In this document: positions 45,501-57,235 of the stretch, piece by piece
Position numbering within the stretch: position 1 is the stretch's first letter
How the letters are laid out: each line of letters opens with the position of its first letter
Assembly (NCBI GenBank): GCA_010093485.1
Contig: MU001492.1
Coordinates: 522,228 to 586,227 of the forward strand
Length of the DNA stretch: 64,000 nucleotides
DNA from: Karstenula rhodostoma CBS 690.94
Lineage: Eukaryota > Ascomycota > Dothideomycetes > Pleosporales > Didymosphaeriaceae
Direction of reading: 5' to 3'
Position numbers and translations under genes: made by a program
Notes under the pieces: generated by a model
The model's database searches: none
What the model was told of the DNA's origin: nothing
Seen by the model: only the letters and a program-made list of their open reading frames with translations

Positions 45501-47307
45501 GAGATCGAGGTGACGGGTCCAGAGCAAAGAGGAAGAAGAGATGTATATGTATGAGCAAGCGGCGTAAGATTATCTCGTTCGGTAAGATCAATCCGATCTG
45601 TCTGCGATGGGGCACGAAAGCTCGCGACAGTTCACGTCTACAGCCCTCGACACGCTCACACTTGCGAACTCAACGCAGCCGCTTCGTGGCTTGACCTGAG
45701 GATGGCTCAGAAGTGATGAAAGAAGAACAAGCAATCGCCAGCACGCTTGACGTCGAGAAGTGAGGTCAGAGCACTGACCTTTCCTAGGATTATGCCTTAG
45801 CGGATCTACGCGGCCCTTCCTACGGGAGTTTTCGGATCCGGTCATACCCCTGCGTAGGTAATCTAAAATCCGGGCTTCTAGCTGTTTGAGGTACCATGGA
45901 TCTTGTCGAAATACCTGATCCCTAAAGTCCGAATTTGACCAGGGCAGTTCATTCTCTCTAAGTCAGCAACAGTGTTTTCCTCAGACACCCCTGTAGTGTT
46001 ATTGATGTCTTGTATCCTAACAACAAGAAAAGGTCTGCCGGTTTGTAGATTTTACGCAAAAAAAAGGCTGCGTCAAAGCTAGGATGTCAAACTTACGGAC
46101 AAGGAGGTTTGGGTCTATAATAGACGGGCCTATATTAGGCAAGGGGGTGAATAAAAATCATGTCGAAGCGCATAAGCGTCGGCTTCGCAGCGATAATCAA
46201 CCCAACATTCTTCTCGGACCTCACTTCCAATGGCACGTCAGTATGGGTCATATTGGAATCCCCACTCAAGGCCGAATGGCTCAGCATCAAGTCGCACTTG
46301 ATCAGACTGCCAAAGTCGAGTCAGCGTGGAACCTGAATTCCACTACCTCTTCTACGACGGGTAGGTGCCCTTTTTCAACCCGCAATGTGTGCGGTGCTCG
46401 TGCCATAAGGGTCATCTACACAGTTGCAAATCCTCCTATAACCGATACCATGTTAGTCAAGATAATACACCTTTACTCCTTTGCTCTATCCAAATACACC
46501 CAATCTAGCCTAGAGACATGCCTAACATCCTTACAGCGTGACCATAGCCAACAATCCCAACGAGATGTCAGAGACAGCAGGTAATACCATAAAGAACATA
46601 TAGGTCCTCGTGACAAAGGAAAATCCATCTTAGCCCAGCAGTACTGCGATGATCTCTAGAACGAGGACGTAGCGTTCCTGCGACGGGACTACCAAGGAGA
46701 GACCTTGAGGCGGGGAGGGGCCGGTGGTTGGTGTCTTTGTGCTGCCTCCAGAGTGGCCCGCTGGGAACGGATGTGGTTGTGGCTTTTGCGTAAGATGAAA
46801 GCCGGACCTAAGGCCTTCATATGAAATAACACTCCTTCGTACAGATAGTAGAAGCTGCACCAGCTTCTCGATGAGCGGTCTACGCCTAGCCACGTCTTTG
46901 TCGCTTCGCGAGAGCCTGCTGAGCCCACCTTCCCAGGTGCCTCTGCCAGATGCAGGATACGTCGGTGACGATTGCGCGCTTACGTTATTTCTTTTCTTGA
47001 ATGTCTTCCTTCGCAGCTGGAGTCGACCGCGGGAACTTGCAATGAGCGAACAAAGGCTAGCTCATACTATTCAGCGGCACCACATGACACAGAATATTAT
47101 CCATTGCAAAAATGAATTGAGATTGATGTGATTTCCCATGACCCAAAAACGCCAGGCCAGGATATGATAACTAGTGAACCCACCACCTTCCAAAACACAC
47201 ATAAGGTCATTCAAATGCCACGCCGTACCATGCCGTACCATATATACAAGCGAACTCAACGAACGGGTATCAAGTCCCTTTTCCAAACCCAAGCTGCAAG
47301 CCGACGT
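42568..47307. other. 4.7-kb stretch without a convincing gene
   Basis: The largest gap in the window. Frames of 80-166 codons occur on both strands (for example 43374-43739 minus, 44311-44730 plus, 46084-46584 plus), but none has a recognisable domain, a consistent splice structure or coding bias. Minus-strand sequence around 46880-46570 contains short hydrophobic frames that could be relics of a membrane-protein gene. Poly-A runs occur at about 45471 and 46054. No LTR pair or transposase was found. Confidence 0.4.
43275..43310. repeat. 10-bp direct repeats (agatggctga)
   Basis: Two perfect tandem copies of agatggctga at 43281-43300 are flanked by partial copies (ggctga before, cgatggctga after). 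Non-coding context, no function apparent. Confidence 0.8.
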
Positions 47308-50300
47308 CTACTCCCCGTCTGATTCCTCTTCCCCAGTCTGTTGCATATTAGCGAGTGTTTAGATACATCAGAGATGAAGAAGACTTACGTTGTCGTGGAA
47401 GTTCGTGCCGTGCGTCGTCGCCTGGATGTATCCCTTCCTGATGACAAAGTCACCAAAGTGCTCGCCTTGCTCTCGCTCGACAGCCCACTGCTTGATCAAG
47501 GGCTTCATGATGTCCAGGATCTCATCTTCCTTGATCGAGCTCCTGTACAGCTTGTTCAGTCGCTGGCCATGATAGCCTCCACCGAGGTACATGTTGTACG
47601 CGCCGTAGGCCTTGCCGACGAAGGCGACCTCGGCGAGCCATGGTCGTGCGCAGCCGTTGGGGCAGCCCGTCATACGCATGACGATGGAGTCTTGTCGAAG
47701 ACCGGCCTCTTCGAGCGTGCTCTCAAGCTTGGAAATGAGCTCGGGGAGGTACCGCTCTGACTCAGCCATTGCGAGACCGCAAGTGGGGAAAGCGACACAT
47801 GCCGAACTGCTGAGACGCAGACCAGAGAAGTTGGTGTTGTCCAGCTTGTTCTTCTTCATCACCGCCTTCACACTGTCGAGATCCTCGTCCTTGATGTTCG
47901 ACAGGATAAGATGCTGGTTTCCAGTAAGTCTGAACTCACCCTTGTCCATTTTAGCCACCTCGACAAGACCAGACTTCATCGGGAAGTCAGGCGTATCCTC
48001 GATACGACCGTTCTCAATGAAGAATGTGAAATGGTTGAGGCCGTTCTCATCCTTTTGCCAGCCGAAGGTGTCAATGTTTGAGTCGAACTTGAAGCTCTTC
48101 GGGTCAGCAAATTTCTGGCCCCAGAGCTCTTCGACAGTGTTCTTGAAGACATCGACGCCCATAGTGTCAATGGTGTACTTTAGACGAGCGTGCTTGCGGT
48201 TCTTGCGGTCGCCGTTGTCGCGCTGGACAAGCATAATCTTCTCGCAAACGATGTGCGCCTGGTCGGTGGGGACGTAACCGAACATGCTACCAGTTCGCGG
48301 GTATGTCTTCTTGTTGTTGTGCGTCACACCCATACCACCACCTGCGAGAATGTTGAAGCCTTCGAGGTTGCCGTCCTTGCCCTTGATAGCAATGAGACCG
48401 ACGTCGTGAGCGTAGACATCGGTGTCATTGTGAGGAGGGATGGCAATGGTGATCTTGAACTTTCGGGGGAGGTAGAGGGGACCGTAGAGCGGCTCGTGGT
48501 CCTGTACAGCTTCACCCGCAATCATGCGCTTCTCCTTGGTCTCATCATCCTCCAGCCAAATCTCGTGGTAGGCTGACGTTGATGGTAGAAGATGGTCGCT
48601 GATCTTCTGAGAGATGGCATGGACCTGCTTGTGGAAGAGAGGGTGTTCTGGTAGGGAAGAGCACATGACGTTACGGTTGACATCACCGCAAGCGGCAATA
48701 GTAGTCATAAGAGCCCTGTTGATGGCTTGCATAGCAGGCTTGAGCTTGGTCTTGACGACACCGTGGAACTGGAAGGTCTGGCGGGTAGTAAGCTTCATCG
48801 TTTCGTTTCCGAGCGTGTCGCTGATCTCGTCCATCTGGAGCCACTGCTTAGGTGTTGCAACACCACCAGCAAGGCGGCATCGAATCATGAAAGAGTAGGC
48901 TGGCTCAAGACCCTGTGCTTTGCGCTCGTCGCGCAGGTCACGGTCATCTTGCATGTATGTACCGTGGAACTTTGTAAGCTGCTGGTCGGAGGCCGAGATG
49001 GCTCCAGTAGAGGTATCTTGCAGACCCTCCTCGATGGTACCACGGAGATAGTTGGAAGCAGCCTTCATGTCCTCGTTGGTAATTGGCGGTGGCTCATCGG
49101 GCAACCCCTCGACATTGTCGACGCCGAGAGCTTGCCAAAGCTTGGGCTCCCACTCGCCGTAACCGGTTTGATACGCGTCAGGGTCCTGGTCATCTCCAAG
49201 ACCACACTCGGTCATGGGCTTGCCACCCAGGGTGACCAATCGAGCATGAAGGTCTTTTCCGGGCTTGTTGTAGTAGATCTTGTCCTCTTTGCGAGGCCAG
49301 TAGTGACTATCACCCAGAGCGAATACGGCAAAGTTTACAGTGGCAAGGTCCAGGTCCGTTGAGTCCTTAACCGTCTCCCAGAATGTTCGTCCATTTTGAG
49401 GAAATTCACCCTGACCAGCAGTACTGCTGAGGAGGACAACGTTCTGCTCGCCGGAAAGATCTTCAAGAGGGTAGTCATCCATGGCCATGCAGATAGTCTT
49501 GAGGCCCCGGGCCTTTCCTCGCCTCGCTAAACGCTTGGCAAGATTCTCTGCATTGCCGTTATCGGAGGCGAACAAAACAGTCATTGGGTCACCCTGAAGC
49601 CCCTCGAGAAGCTTGCTGTACGCATCCTTGGCCTTGCGCTTCTGTAGCTGCCGCACCTCGGTGCCGTACGAGCCAGAGAGGTTGGCAGAGAATTCAGGAT
49701 GTCTCTTCATGACCTGGGAAAGGTAGTTGTCGCGTGCCAGGAACTTCTCCAGGTCTTTTTTGATGCGTTCCGAGTCAAGCTGGAAGTTGGGCTCACCCTT
49801 CTCATCTCCTCGCGGGTCCCATCGGTAGAGCGGCCAGTATCCTATGTCGACCGCCTTCTTGGTCTCTTGCAAAACAGTCAGAGGCGAATCGGTTTCCTTT
49901 TCGTAGGGCAGGTAGGCAAGAACGACCGAGGGGCCGTCGAACTTGTCCGCTTCGATCATGGCCTCAAGGACCTGAGTGTAAGAGCCGTACGCCGCTACGG
50001 ACGCGACGTAGGCGTTACCGAAGTTCATGGCATAAAGACCAATGTCCTTCTTCCGTCTGTTGGCGTCGGCCGCAGCTCTCTCTGAGTATGGTGTAGATTC
50101 GATGATGAGCATGTTAACGTTCTCGCCCGAGGCAAGGACATGGTGGACACCCGAGTTGCCCAGGTCGTATGCCCATGCATCTGAACCAATCAACCAGGGT
50201 GACTCTCGGTAGAAGAGCTTCTTCGTGGAGAGGAGCTGGTTAGCCGCAGGCGAGCCATCATTGCTAAGGCGGGAAATGACTTCCTGTGCAAGAGAGTTCG

Positions 50301-52111
50301 CCTTGGTGCTGTCCTCAGCATCCAGAGCCCACTTAGCCAACCATTCCAGAGGTGCCTTGGTGATGAAATCGTTGCTCTTCGATGCCTCGCGGACCTCATC
50401 AATGAATCGTTGACGGTGTTCCTTGCGTGCGATCAGAGACCCGAAGCCGTATTCCGGGCTAGACGAAATCTCGTTCGAGACACCAGCGTGCTGCGAGCCA
50501 AGCTGATTCGCGATGAGCAGCTTCTCGCCGAACACTTGGTCCAGAATCTTCACGTAGGCGTTTTCCAGGCTAGGCTGCTCAGCTTTGGTCTTGTTCTCGG
50601 TTGGGCCGTCGAGGTTACCAATTTGGAGGTTCTGCACGGGCTTCTCGCTCATGAGGTTTTGGAAGATGCCACGCATCGCCTGCTGTACAGTTTCCTGGTT
50701 GATGTATCCAAGCTGGTAGCCAACAACTAGAGGCGAGCTCTGGCTAGACTTGACGGACATCAACACGTCCATCAGAAGGGGACCCCATCGGGTCGTCTGG
50801 CGGCGGACCTGCTCCAGAACCGCTATCCGCTTGATCGACTTGGGCAACAAGGGAGCGAGAGAAGCGCCCAGCCATGGTCGGTACAACCGGAAGGAAATGA
50901 CACCAGTGTTGGCGTAGTCGACGGAGGCATCGACTGTGTCGATCTCGATGGCAAAAACTGCTACGTCCGCACCGAAGAGGAAGATGGCTGCCTCCGCGTT
51001 GGCGGGACCAGTATAGGAGAAGGCATCGTATGAACGACCAGTTGCTTCCTTGAGGTCGGCCCAGATCTGTGATGCAAATCGGTAGATATCCTCTGAAGAA
51101 ACAGGCTTGGAAGCCAAGGACTCGACTGTCGTAGCTGACGACGCAGACACGCCGCTAGCGGTGCTCGACTCACGCCGTGATGAGCCCGATGACGAATCTT
51201 CTCTTGTGCTGTTCCTCTCGGATACTGGCAGCGATTGGCTGTTCTGTGTGGAAGTCGGGGGAGCCAAAGATGCGCTGGGGCCCTGGCTGCGGGCGAAGGA
51301 GATGGTTGCGGTCCTGCCATCGTCTGCGTAGAGGCCGGTCTCGTCCGACTTGGTGTTCTGGTAGTCCACAGCGCTGCTCGCATCGAGGATGCGCCGTACC
51401 AGCTCTGAATCCTCCTTCTGGATCTCTTTGCCGGCGAATGCAGTAGATCCTGGGGCGAAGAAGTGGATTACACCCTTGCCCGACTTGGTGGCGAGGGCAT
51501 GGGCAGTCAATGCAATGTCTTGCGTCTGCTGCAGTGTCTCCGAGTGCAGGAACGTGAAGCCACACTGGCGGATGGAGGTGATGTCTGAGTAGTCGGGGTA
51601 CGATGAAGGCTGTACCGCCACGTGGATGACGATGGGGTACTGTGCGAGCTTGTAGAGGTGAGGGATCGACTTGATCAGGATGGACGAGGAAGTGGCGACC
51701 GAGGTGAGCTTTCCTGCGCGGAGGGGCGTGAAGCACGAGAGGAGCGGGTCCGCATTCTCCTGCACGGCAACAATCTACCCATTGCGTCAGACGACCCCTC
51801 TCAACAAGAAACTACGGCCATGCATACCTCTGGCTGCTGCTTCGCGACGATGCTCTGTGCTTTGTCCGTCTCAAGCTTCCTCAGATGGTCTGAGAAGTCG
51901 GACGGGGTGGCGAGCGTGGGCTGGACGGACACGACGACATGGCTCGCAAGATGGGCGATGCGCGCCACTGCACACGACGCACAATCAGCAATTGGCCCCG
52001 ATGCTCGGAGGGTGGGCGTTTTGGGGATGCACGAGTCTGGGGAACATGCGGGGGTGCCATTGGGCGGGGGGCAAACGTACCAGCCTCTCCAGCGGTCTTG
52101 ATGGCACCCAT
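47308..52111 (-). CDS. MET5: Sulfite reductase [NADPH] beta subunit (hemoprotein)
   Basis: Four exons (52111-52081, 51967-51828, 51774-47389, 47337-47308) encode 1528 aa. The enzyme reduces sulfite to sulfide in sulfur assimilation, with the Met10 flavoprotein. The N-terminus (MGAIKTAGEAVARIAHLASHVVVSVQPTL) begins the pyruvate:ferredoxin-oxidoreductase-like part. A Ser-rich insert follows near residue 260, then a flavodoxin-like domain (MTVLFASDNGNAENLAKRLA, STAGQGEFPQNG). The C-terminal hemoprotein has two sirohaem domains with the 4Fe-4S/sirohaem cysteines in CVAFPTCG and CPNGCARPW. The last exon is 10 codons (TGEEESDGE), added across a 51-nt intron after NFHDN. Introns at the 5' end are 113 and 53 nt. 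The gene is divergent from FAD1. Confidence 0.95.
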
Positions 52112-52663
52112 AGCGTCGAAGAGTTGCTATGAGGAGGTTGAGGGACAGCGACAGCTGGGAGGAGAATAGAAATAGGCGCAATCGGCATGCAGCGCGAGCG
52201 GCAACGGCAACTATGTCGTCTACTTTTTCTTTGGGCGGCCGAAATGGGCCTGGGGGCACTCGAGCACGCAATTGCTCCACGCTCCGAGAATTCACCGCGC
52301 GGGCCTGGAGCTGGAGCGCCAGTCACGCAGCAGCGCTTTGTCAGGCACCTGATGGCGCCCCCACCGCCGTTATTCACAGCGACTGTCATCGGGCCCAAAG
52401 GTCAGCGACTGCCGGCCGTCTTGTTAGTCTGCTCGCTGTGGACACCGAGTCGAGTGTACCGCTATCAGATCATGTCCGAGTTGCGCCCCGCGGGTTTAGC
52501 CCCGCTACCCTGCCTCTCGCATATGCCCGAGGCTGGCTGGCTCCGCCATGCGGCTCGTCGGTGCCTGTGTACTACGCATGCTCACCACCGCGCCACGTCT
52601 CCGACCCGTGCCATACCATAGCTTTAGTGTATACTCTCATGTCGAGTGTGCTCCTACCGCGCA
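52112..52663. promoter_or_regulatory. Divergent promoter, MET5 / FAD1
   Basis: 552 bases between the two start codons. GC rich. I searched by eye for a Cys3/MetR-type site (ATGRYRYCAT) and did not find a good match. No TATA box is obvious. Confidence 0.45.
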
Positions 52664-53685
52664 ATGACCGCTGGAGACTCCTCAGCCCGCGACGTTGAAG
52701 TGCCCGCCTCGCCCCTCGTCCACGACACCCCGCTATCGTTCCCGGACGTGTGCGCCCGCATCCATGACCGCATCGCCGCCTTCCTCGACGAGCAGCCCGC
52801 CTCGGAGCGTCTCGAGAGCCTGCAGCAACAGACGCGCATCTCGCTGGGTGTCATAGAAGAGGCATTGGACAAGTACAGGTAGGCCTGGCCGCGCAACCTC
52901 CGGAACACAGCCGCGAGCACCCCGGGGATCAAGCAGCAGAGCATCGCTGACTTGTGCATCGCAGCCTGCCCGAGCTCTCCCTCGCCTACAACGGCGGCAA
53001 AGACTGCCTCGTCCTCCTGATCCTCTATCTGTGCGCCCTCCACCGCAAAGGCCTCACCCCCGCCGACCCAACCTCCAACCCCGGGACCGCAATCAAATGC
53101 GTCTACATCCAGGCGCCGCACCCTTTCCAAGAGGTCGAGGACTTCGTCCAAGTTTCAGTAAAGGAATACTCCCTACAACTACTTGAATATGCAAAGCCGA
53201 TGAAAGCCGCCTTCGCGGACTACCTCCACGACACGCCCTCCGTAAAGGCTATCTTTGTGGGCACGCGGCGGACAGACCCGCACGGCGAGCACCTCAAACA
53301 CTTCGACCCTACCGACTCAGGGTGGCCGGCCTTCATGCGCATACATCCTGTTATAGATTGGCACTACGTAGACATCTGGACGGTGAGTGCTCGTACGCTC
53401 ACACAGTGGGCGCGCTTCCCATACAATCTGCTTAGAAGAACGTGCTGACAGGACCAGTTCATCCGCCACCTCAACATCCCCTACTGCAAGCTCTACGATC
53501 GCGGCTACACCTCCCTCGGTGGCACCGACGACACGCACCCTAACCCCGCCCTCGCAGCCGCAAAAACCCCCGCCAACGGCAGCGGCAGCGCACCGAGCAC
53601 GCCCAACGGTGCATCAGACCCCCAGTTCCGCCCTGCATACGAGCTGGTGGACGATTACGAAGAACGACTTGGACGAGATAGATAG
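52664..53685 (+). CDS. FAD1: FAD synthase (FMN adenylyltransferase)
   Basis: Three exons (52664-52878, 52965-53382, 53458-53685), introns 86 and 75 nt, encode 286 aa. The enzyme transfers AMP from ATP to FMN to make FAD, in the cytosol. It is of the PAPS-reductase-fold type. Key segments are SLAYNGGKDCLVLL (PP-loop), [74 protein letters not shown] (conserved C-terminal substrate part, quoted in part) and SLGGTDDTHPNP. An N-terminal helical extension of about 70 residues precedes the PP-loop. The C-terminal tail (PANGSGSAPSTPNG...) is disordered and ends EERLGRDR. ATG 52664 is the first in frame. It converges on TYW1 with 67 bp between stops. Confidence 0.93.
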
Positions 53686-53752
53686 CATATTGCACATAAC
53701 ATACCATACCGTTCCATCGTTACGTTACACTGAATAGATTCGCATCCAACAC

Positions 53753-56190
53753 TCAAATCTCCAAGACGGCAGTCTCCGCCTCCACAGCCTGTTCCTTGTC
53801 CCCCTTCGGCCCCTTCCCCTTCCTCCACACCCGCACATCCCTGGGGTCGAACCCCCCGTTCCCCCAAAGCGCCCACTCGGGCGTCTCCTGTCCCACGTAG
53901 TCCTCGGGCCGCCACCCGACCACCTTGCCTTGCCCATCCGTGCGCGTCCCCTCGACCAGCCCCTCGTTGAGCTCGTAGAAGCGCTCAAAGTCGATGCGCG
54001 TCGCCCACTTGCCGTCTTTCCTGAACCGCGTCGAGTCGGCGAGGAGCACGCAGCACGAGTGCGCGTGCTCGGCCGCTATGCCGTAGGAGAGGTTCCTCTT
54101 CGCGAGCTCCTCGGCAAGCGCAGACACGAACGCTGCCACCTCCTCGTAGAAGGGCACGTTCTGCATGGTTAGACCTGCAGACCCGGCCGCCGACGTCCCG
54201 CAGTACGTGACGCCCTTTACCTCGACGAAGCCGGGGAGCGCGCGCTCGACGAGGTCGGCGTACCCGCGGGCTTCTTCGGCCATGTTGAACCCCTTGACAA
54301 GCGTGAGGCGGAAGACGGTGCGCTGCTCGAAGCGGCGCTGCTTGAGGATGTCGAGGCACGCGCAGAAGCGCTCCCAGAAGTCGCGGTGCAGGGGGCGGTC
54401 GATTTTGCGGAGCGAGTCCTTGTTAGAGGCGTCGATAGAGACGTAGAGCTGCGTGACGGGGATGAGGGAGGCGAGCTGCGCGGGGTGCTGCGCGTTGCAG
54501 ACGAGGAAGGTGGAGATGCGGTTTTGGTGCATGATGGAGAGAAGCTCGTTGATGTGCGGATAGAAGATGGGCTCGCCGACGAGGGAGAGCGCGCAGTGTC
54601 GGATGCGCATTGCCTCTGCGAAGCGCTCGGCGCGGACGCCGGGGACGCCTTTCATCATCTTGATTTTCTTGTAGTGCGCTGTGGTGATGCCGTCGTAGAT
54701 GAGCTCGGGGGCGTCGGTGATCCAGCGCCATGTTGTGCCCACGGGGTTGGTTCCGTGGCGCCAGCAGAAGACGCATTTGTTGGAGCACGAGAGAGAAGGT
54801 GTGGCTTCCATGCAGAGATGAGATTGGATGCCGTAGAAGGAGTATTTGTAGCAAGAACCACGGCCTCGGAGTGCGGACTTGGTCCAGCGGCAAATCTTGA
54901 CGCCTGAGTGGGATCCGATAATGCTGTAGCCTTGCTTTGTGAGGGCGGTATGTGTGGGAGAGGACACCGGGACCATTTCCTTGGGCGCAGAAACGGGCTT
55001 GGACACTTTGGATTTGTAGGTGGTGAAGTCGACGGGTATGGGGTCGGCAGAGTCCGACTTTACCATCCCGCCGAGATCTTCGACATCGTCTACCCGCACC
55101 GCTTTCCGCGGCTTCGGGGAGCTCCCCTCGCTGTCGCTGTCCTCAGCAACACCCTCATCTTCCTCTTCACTTTCAGCGGGATCCCCACTGCCGAGTACAC
55201 CTTCGCCTAGGCCTCTGCCTTCTGCCAGCTCCATGAGTGCTTCTTGGACACCAACGCGCCACTCTGCCAACCGTGCGTCCACGTCACCTTTGACATCTCC
55301 TATGCCTAGCGGATACGCTCTTTTCCTTGCTGTCAATCTCGCCATCCACTTGTCCACTTCTCTTGCCTGGCTGCAGAAGCCTTCCTCTTCCGTAGGCCAC
55401 CCTTCCTTGTCTCCAAGTCCAAACACCGAGTATCCCAACAGGCTACTGAGCGGCGCAGTATCGATTCTGAAGTCATTGTGCGTTTCCTGCAGATTCTCGA
55501 TGAAGTTGTCCAAGACGGTGTCGATGTTGTATGTCGGAAGTAGCAAGATGTAGAAGTATTTCACGTTCGTTTCGTTCTTCGGGGGGCTGAGGAAATAGTC
55601 GTCGAACTCAATGTAGGATATGTCATGGATCTGAGGTTCGAGAAACGATGTAGACTGGTCGCATCCAGCAGTCCATTCGGTGAAGACGTTTGCGAGCTGG
55701 GTAGCGTAGCGCTCGGTGGTGCCGGAGAGCGATTGGAAGAAGACCAGCGGCTGGATCTTGTCCGTGTTGTGGTCGAAGTTAGCGGCGGCTGGTGCGCGCT
55801 TCTTCAGCACTTTCTTGCCCTTGACCGTCTTGGGTCCCTTCTTGACTTTCACGACTGGTACAGCCACAACGCTGTCTTCCGCATGGCCGTCCACATTCAG
55901 CGCCGGCGTAACCGTTGTCGTGTTCTCTGGTAGCCACTCGGGCCTCAATTCAATCTCTTTCTTCTCGATTGGCGATGAAGGTGCAGGCGAGGTTGAGATC
56001 TTCTGGCGACGACTCCGAAAGTAGATCGTCAGGTGTACGAGGACGGCGAGGGAAACGGCCGACAGCAACAGGGGCACGCGATGGTCGTGCCAGATAAGCA
56101 GGAGCTCTGCGTTGGAATTAGCGCATGCACAGTATTGTCACGAGAAGCAGTCTTACCATCTGGCAACACCAAGAAGCGATCGAACGACAT
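53753..56190 (-). CDS. TYW1: tRNA 4-demethylwyosine synthase Tyw1
   Basis: Exons 56190-56157 and 56106-53753 (50-nt intron) encode 795 aa. The enzyme makes the tricyclic wyosine base on guanosine 37 of tRNA-Phe. A hydrophobic N-terminal segment (VPLLLSAVSLAVLVHLTIYF) predicts an ER or other membrane anchor. After a Lys-rich linker comes a flavodoxin domain (PLVFFQSLSGTTERYATQLANVF, YSVFGLGDKEGW), then an acidic linker, and the radical-SAM domain with CSNKCVFC (CxxxCxxC), FCWRHGTNPVGTTW and SIDASNKDSLRKIDRPLHRD. The wyosine-forming C-terminal part has GVTYCGTSAAG and EHAHSCCVLLA. An in-frame upstream ATG at 56247 would add 19 residues; I prefer 56190 because homologues start close to the membrane segment. 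Confidence 0.93.
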
Positions 56191-57235
56191 GGCTACGGTG
56201 CTGCAGCGAGTGTCGGTGCTCTTGGCCAACATGAACTTTTGCGACATGTGGGGGATTCGTGGCGGGGCATCTATCGGAGCGAGCTAAGTAGTAAGACCGA
56301 GGCAGCCCAACCATCTCTCACCTCATGATGCCCGCCGCGGAGTAAAGCCTTCGAAAGAAAGAAGACGCCAAATCCACCATATGTCTTTCGTTCAAAGAAA
56401 ACGTGAACAGCTCCATCGTCGCACGACTTAGCTCCCAGGGCAATGTTGAAGGCTCCCGCTGTGGCTGCATGTGGACAAAAGTACCTCCAGCACACAAAAT
56501 GAACCACCATTTCAGCAATATAGCGTGCTCTGAGCTTAACACGGAAATCTTTAGTTCCGGTTTCTGTCCTGTTACACGATGTCACTTACTTCCGACTGCT
56601 TCAGCGATGAATAGTCTCCGAGAACGAGACGGAACTCTAAGCGATAATTACATTTGCGATATGCTTCCCCTTGGAGATGGATGCCATTTTCCCGACCAGT
56701 CGGCTTTGCTACTACATTCACTTGTCGTGTCGTTGCTGCTTTGGTCAACGCGAAGTCTCCGAGGAAGAGGGATCAATTCCGTATGGTCCCAATCCCCGGA
56801 GGGGGGAATATGCCTCATGGTCCTTGCTCCCAGCGAAAGCAACACGTGCGACAATCTCTCTGACAACACCACAGCATGTTCTCGCTTCTTGCCCTTTACC
56901 TAAGCGGTATGCTCTTCTTGGCCATTCTCAGTACGTAAATTGAGCGATATATACGCACGTCGACAATGCACCCCTTACACGAAGGATGCCCTGGTTTGAT
57001 TGACATGTCGCACAGCAGTCGTATTCCACCAAATAGCTCAAAGCTGCATCCGGCTATGAGTCGCGACTGCCTTAAATCACATCTTAGATCACCCTCCGGG
57101 AGTATTAAGCTACGACACAGTGTCTTATCGCGAGTGCTCCGCACTTCTTGTGCTCTTTGATACAGACGTCTTACAGCGCAATCTACTCCAACTAATCCTA
57201 CTTGAATTCACCTCTATTTGATCACTTCGGCTGCA
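56191..57235. other. Divergent intergenic region
   Basis: 1045 bases between the divergent TYW1 and kinase genes. A plus-strand frame at 56403-56903 and several minus-strand frames have no motifs. Nothing else seen. Confidence 0.5.

Noticed and set aside
46084..46584. 166-codon plus-strand frame
   Set aside because: Composition changes along its length, no motif, and plausible donors inside it lead nowhere.
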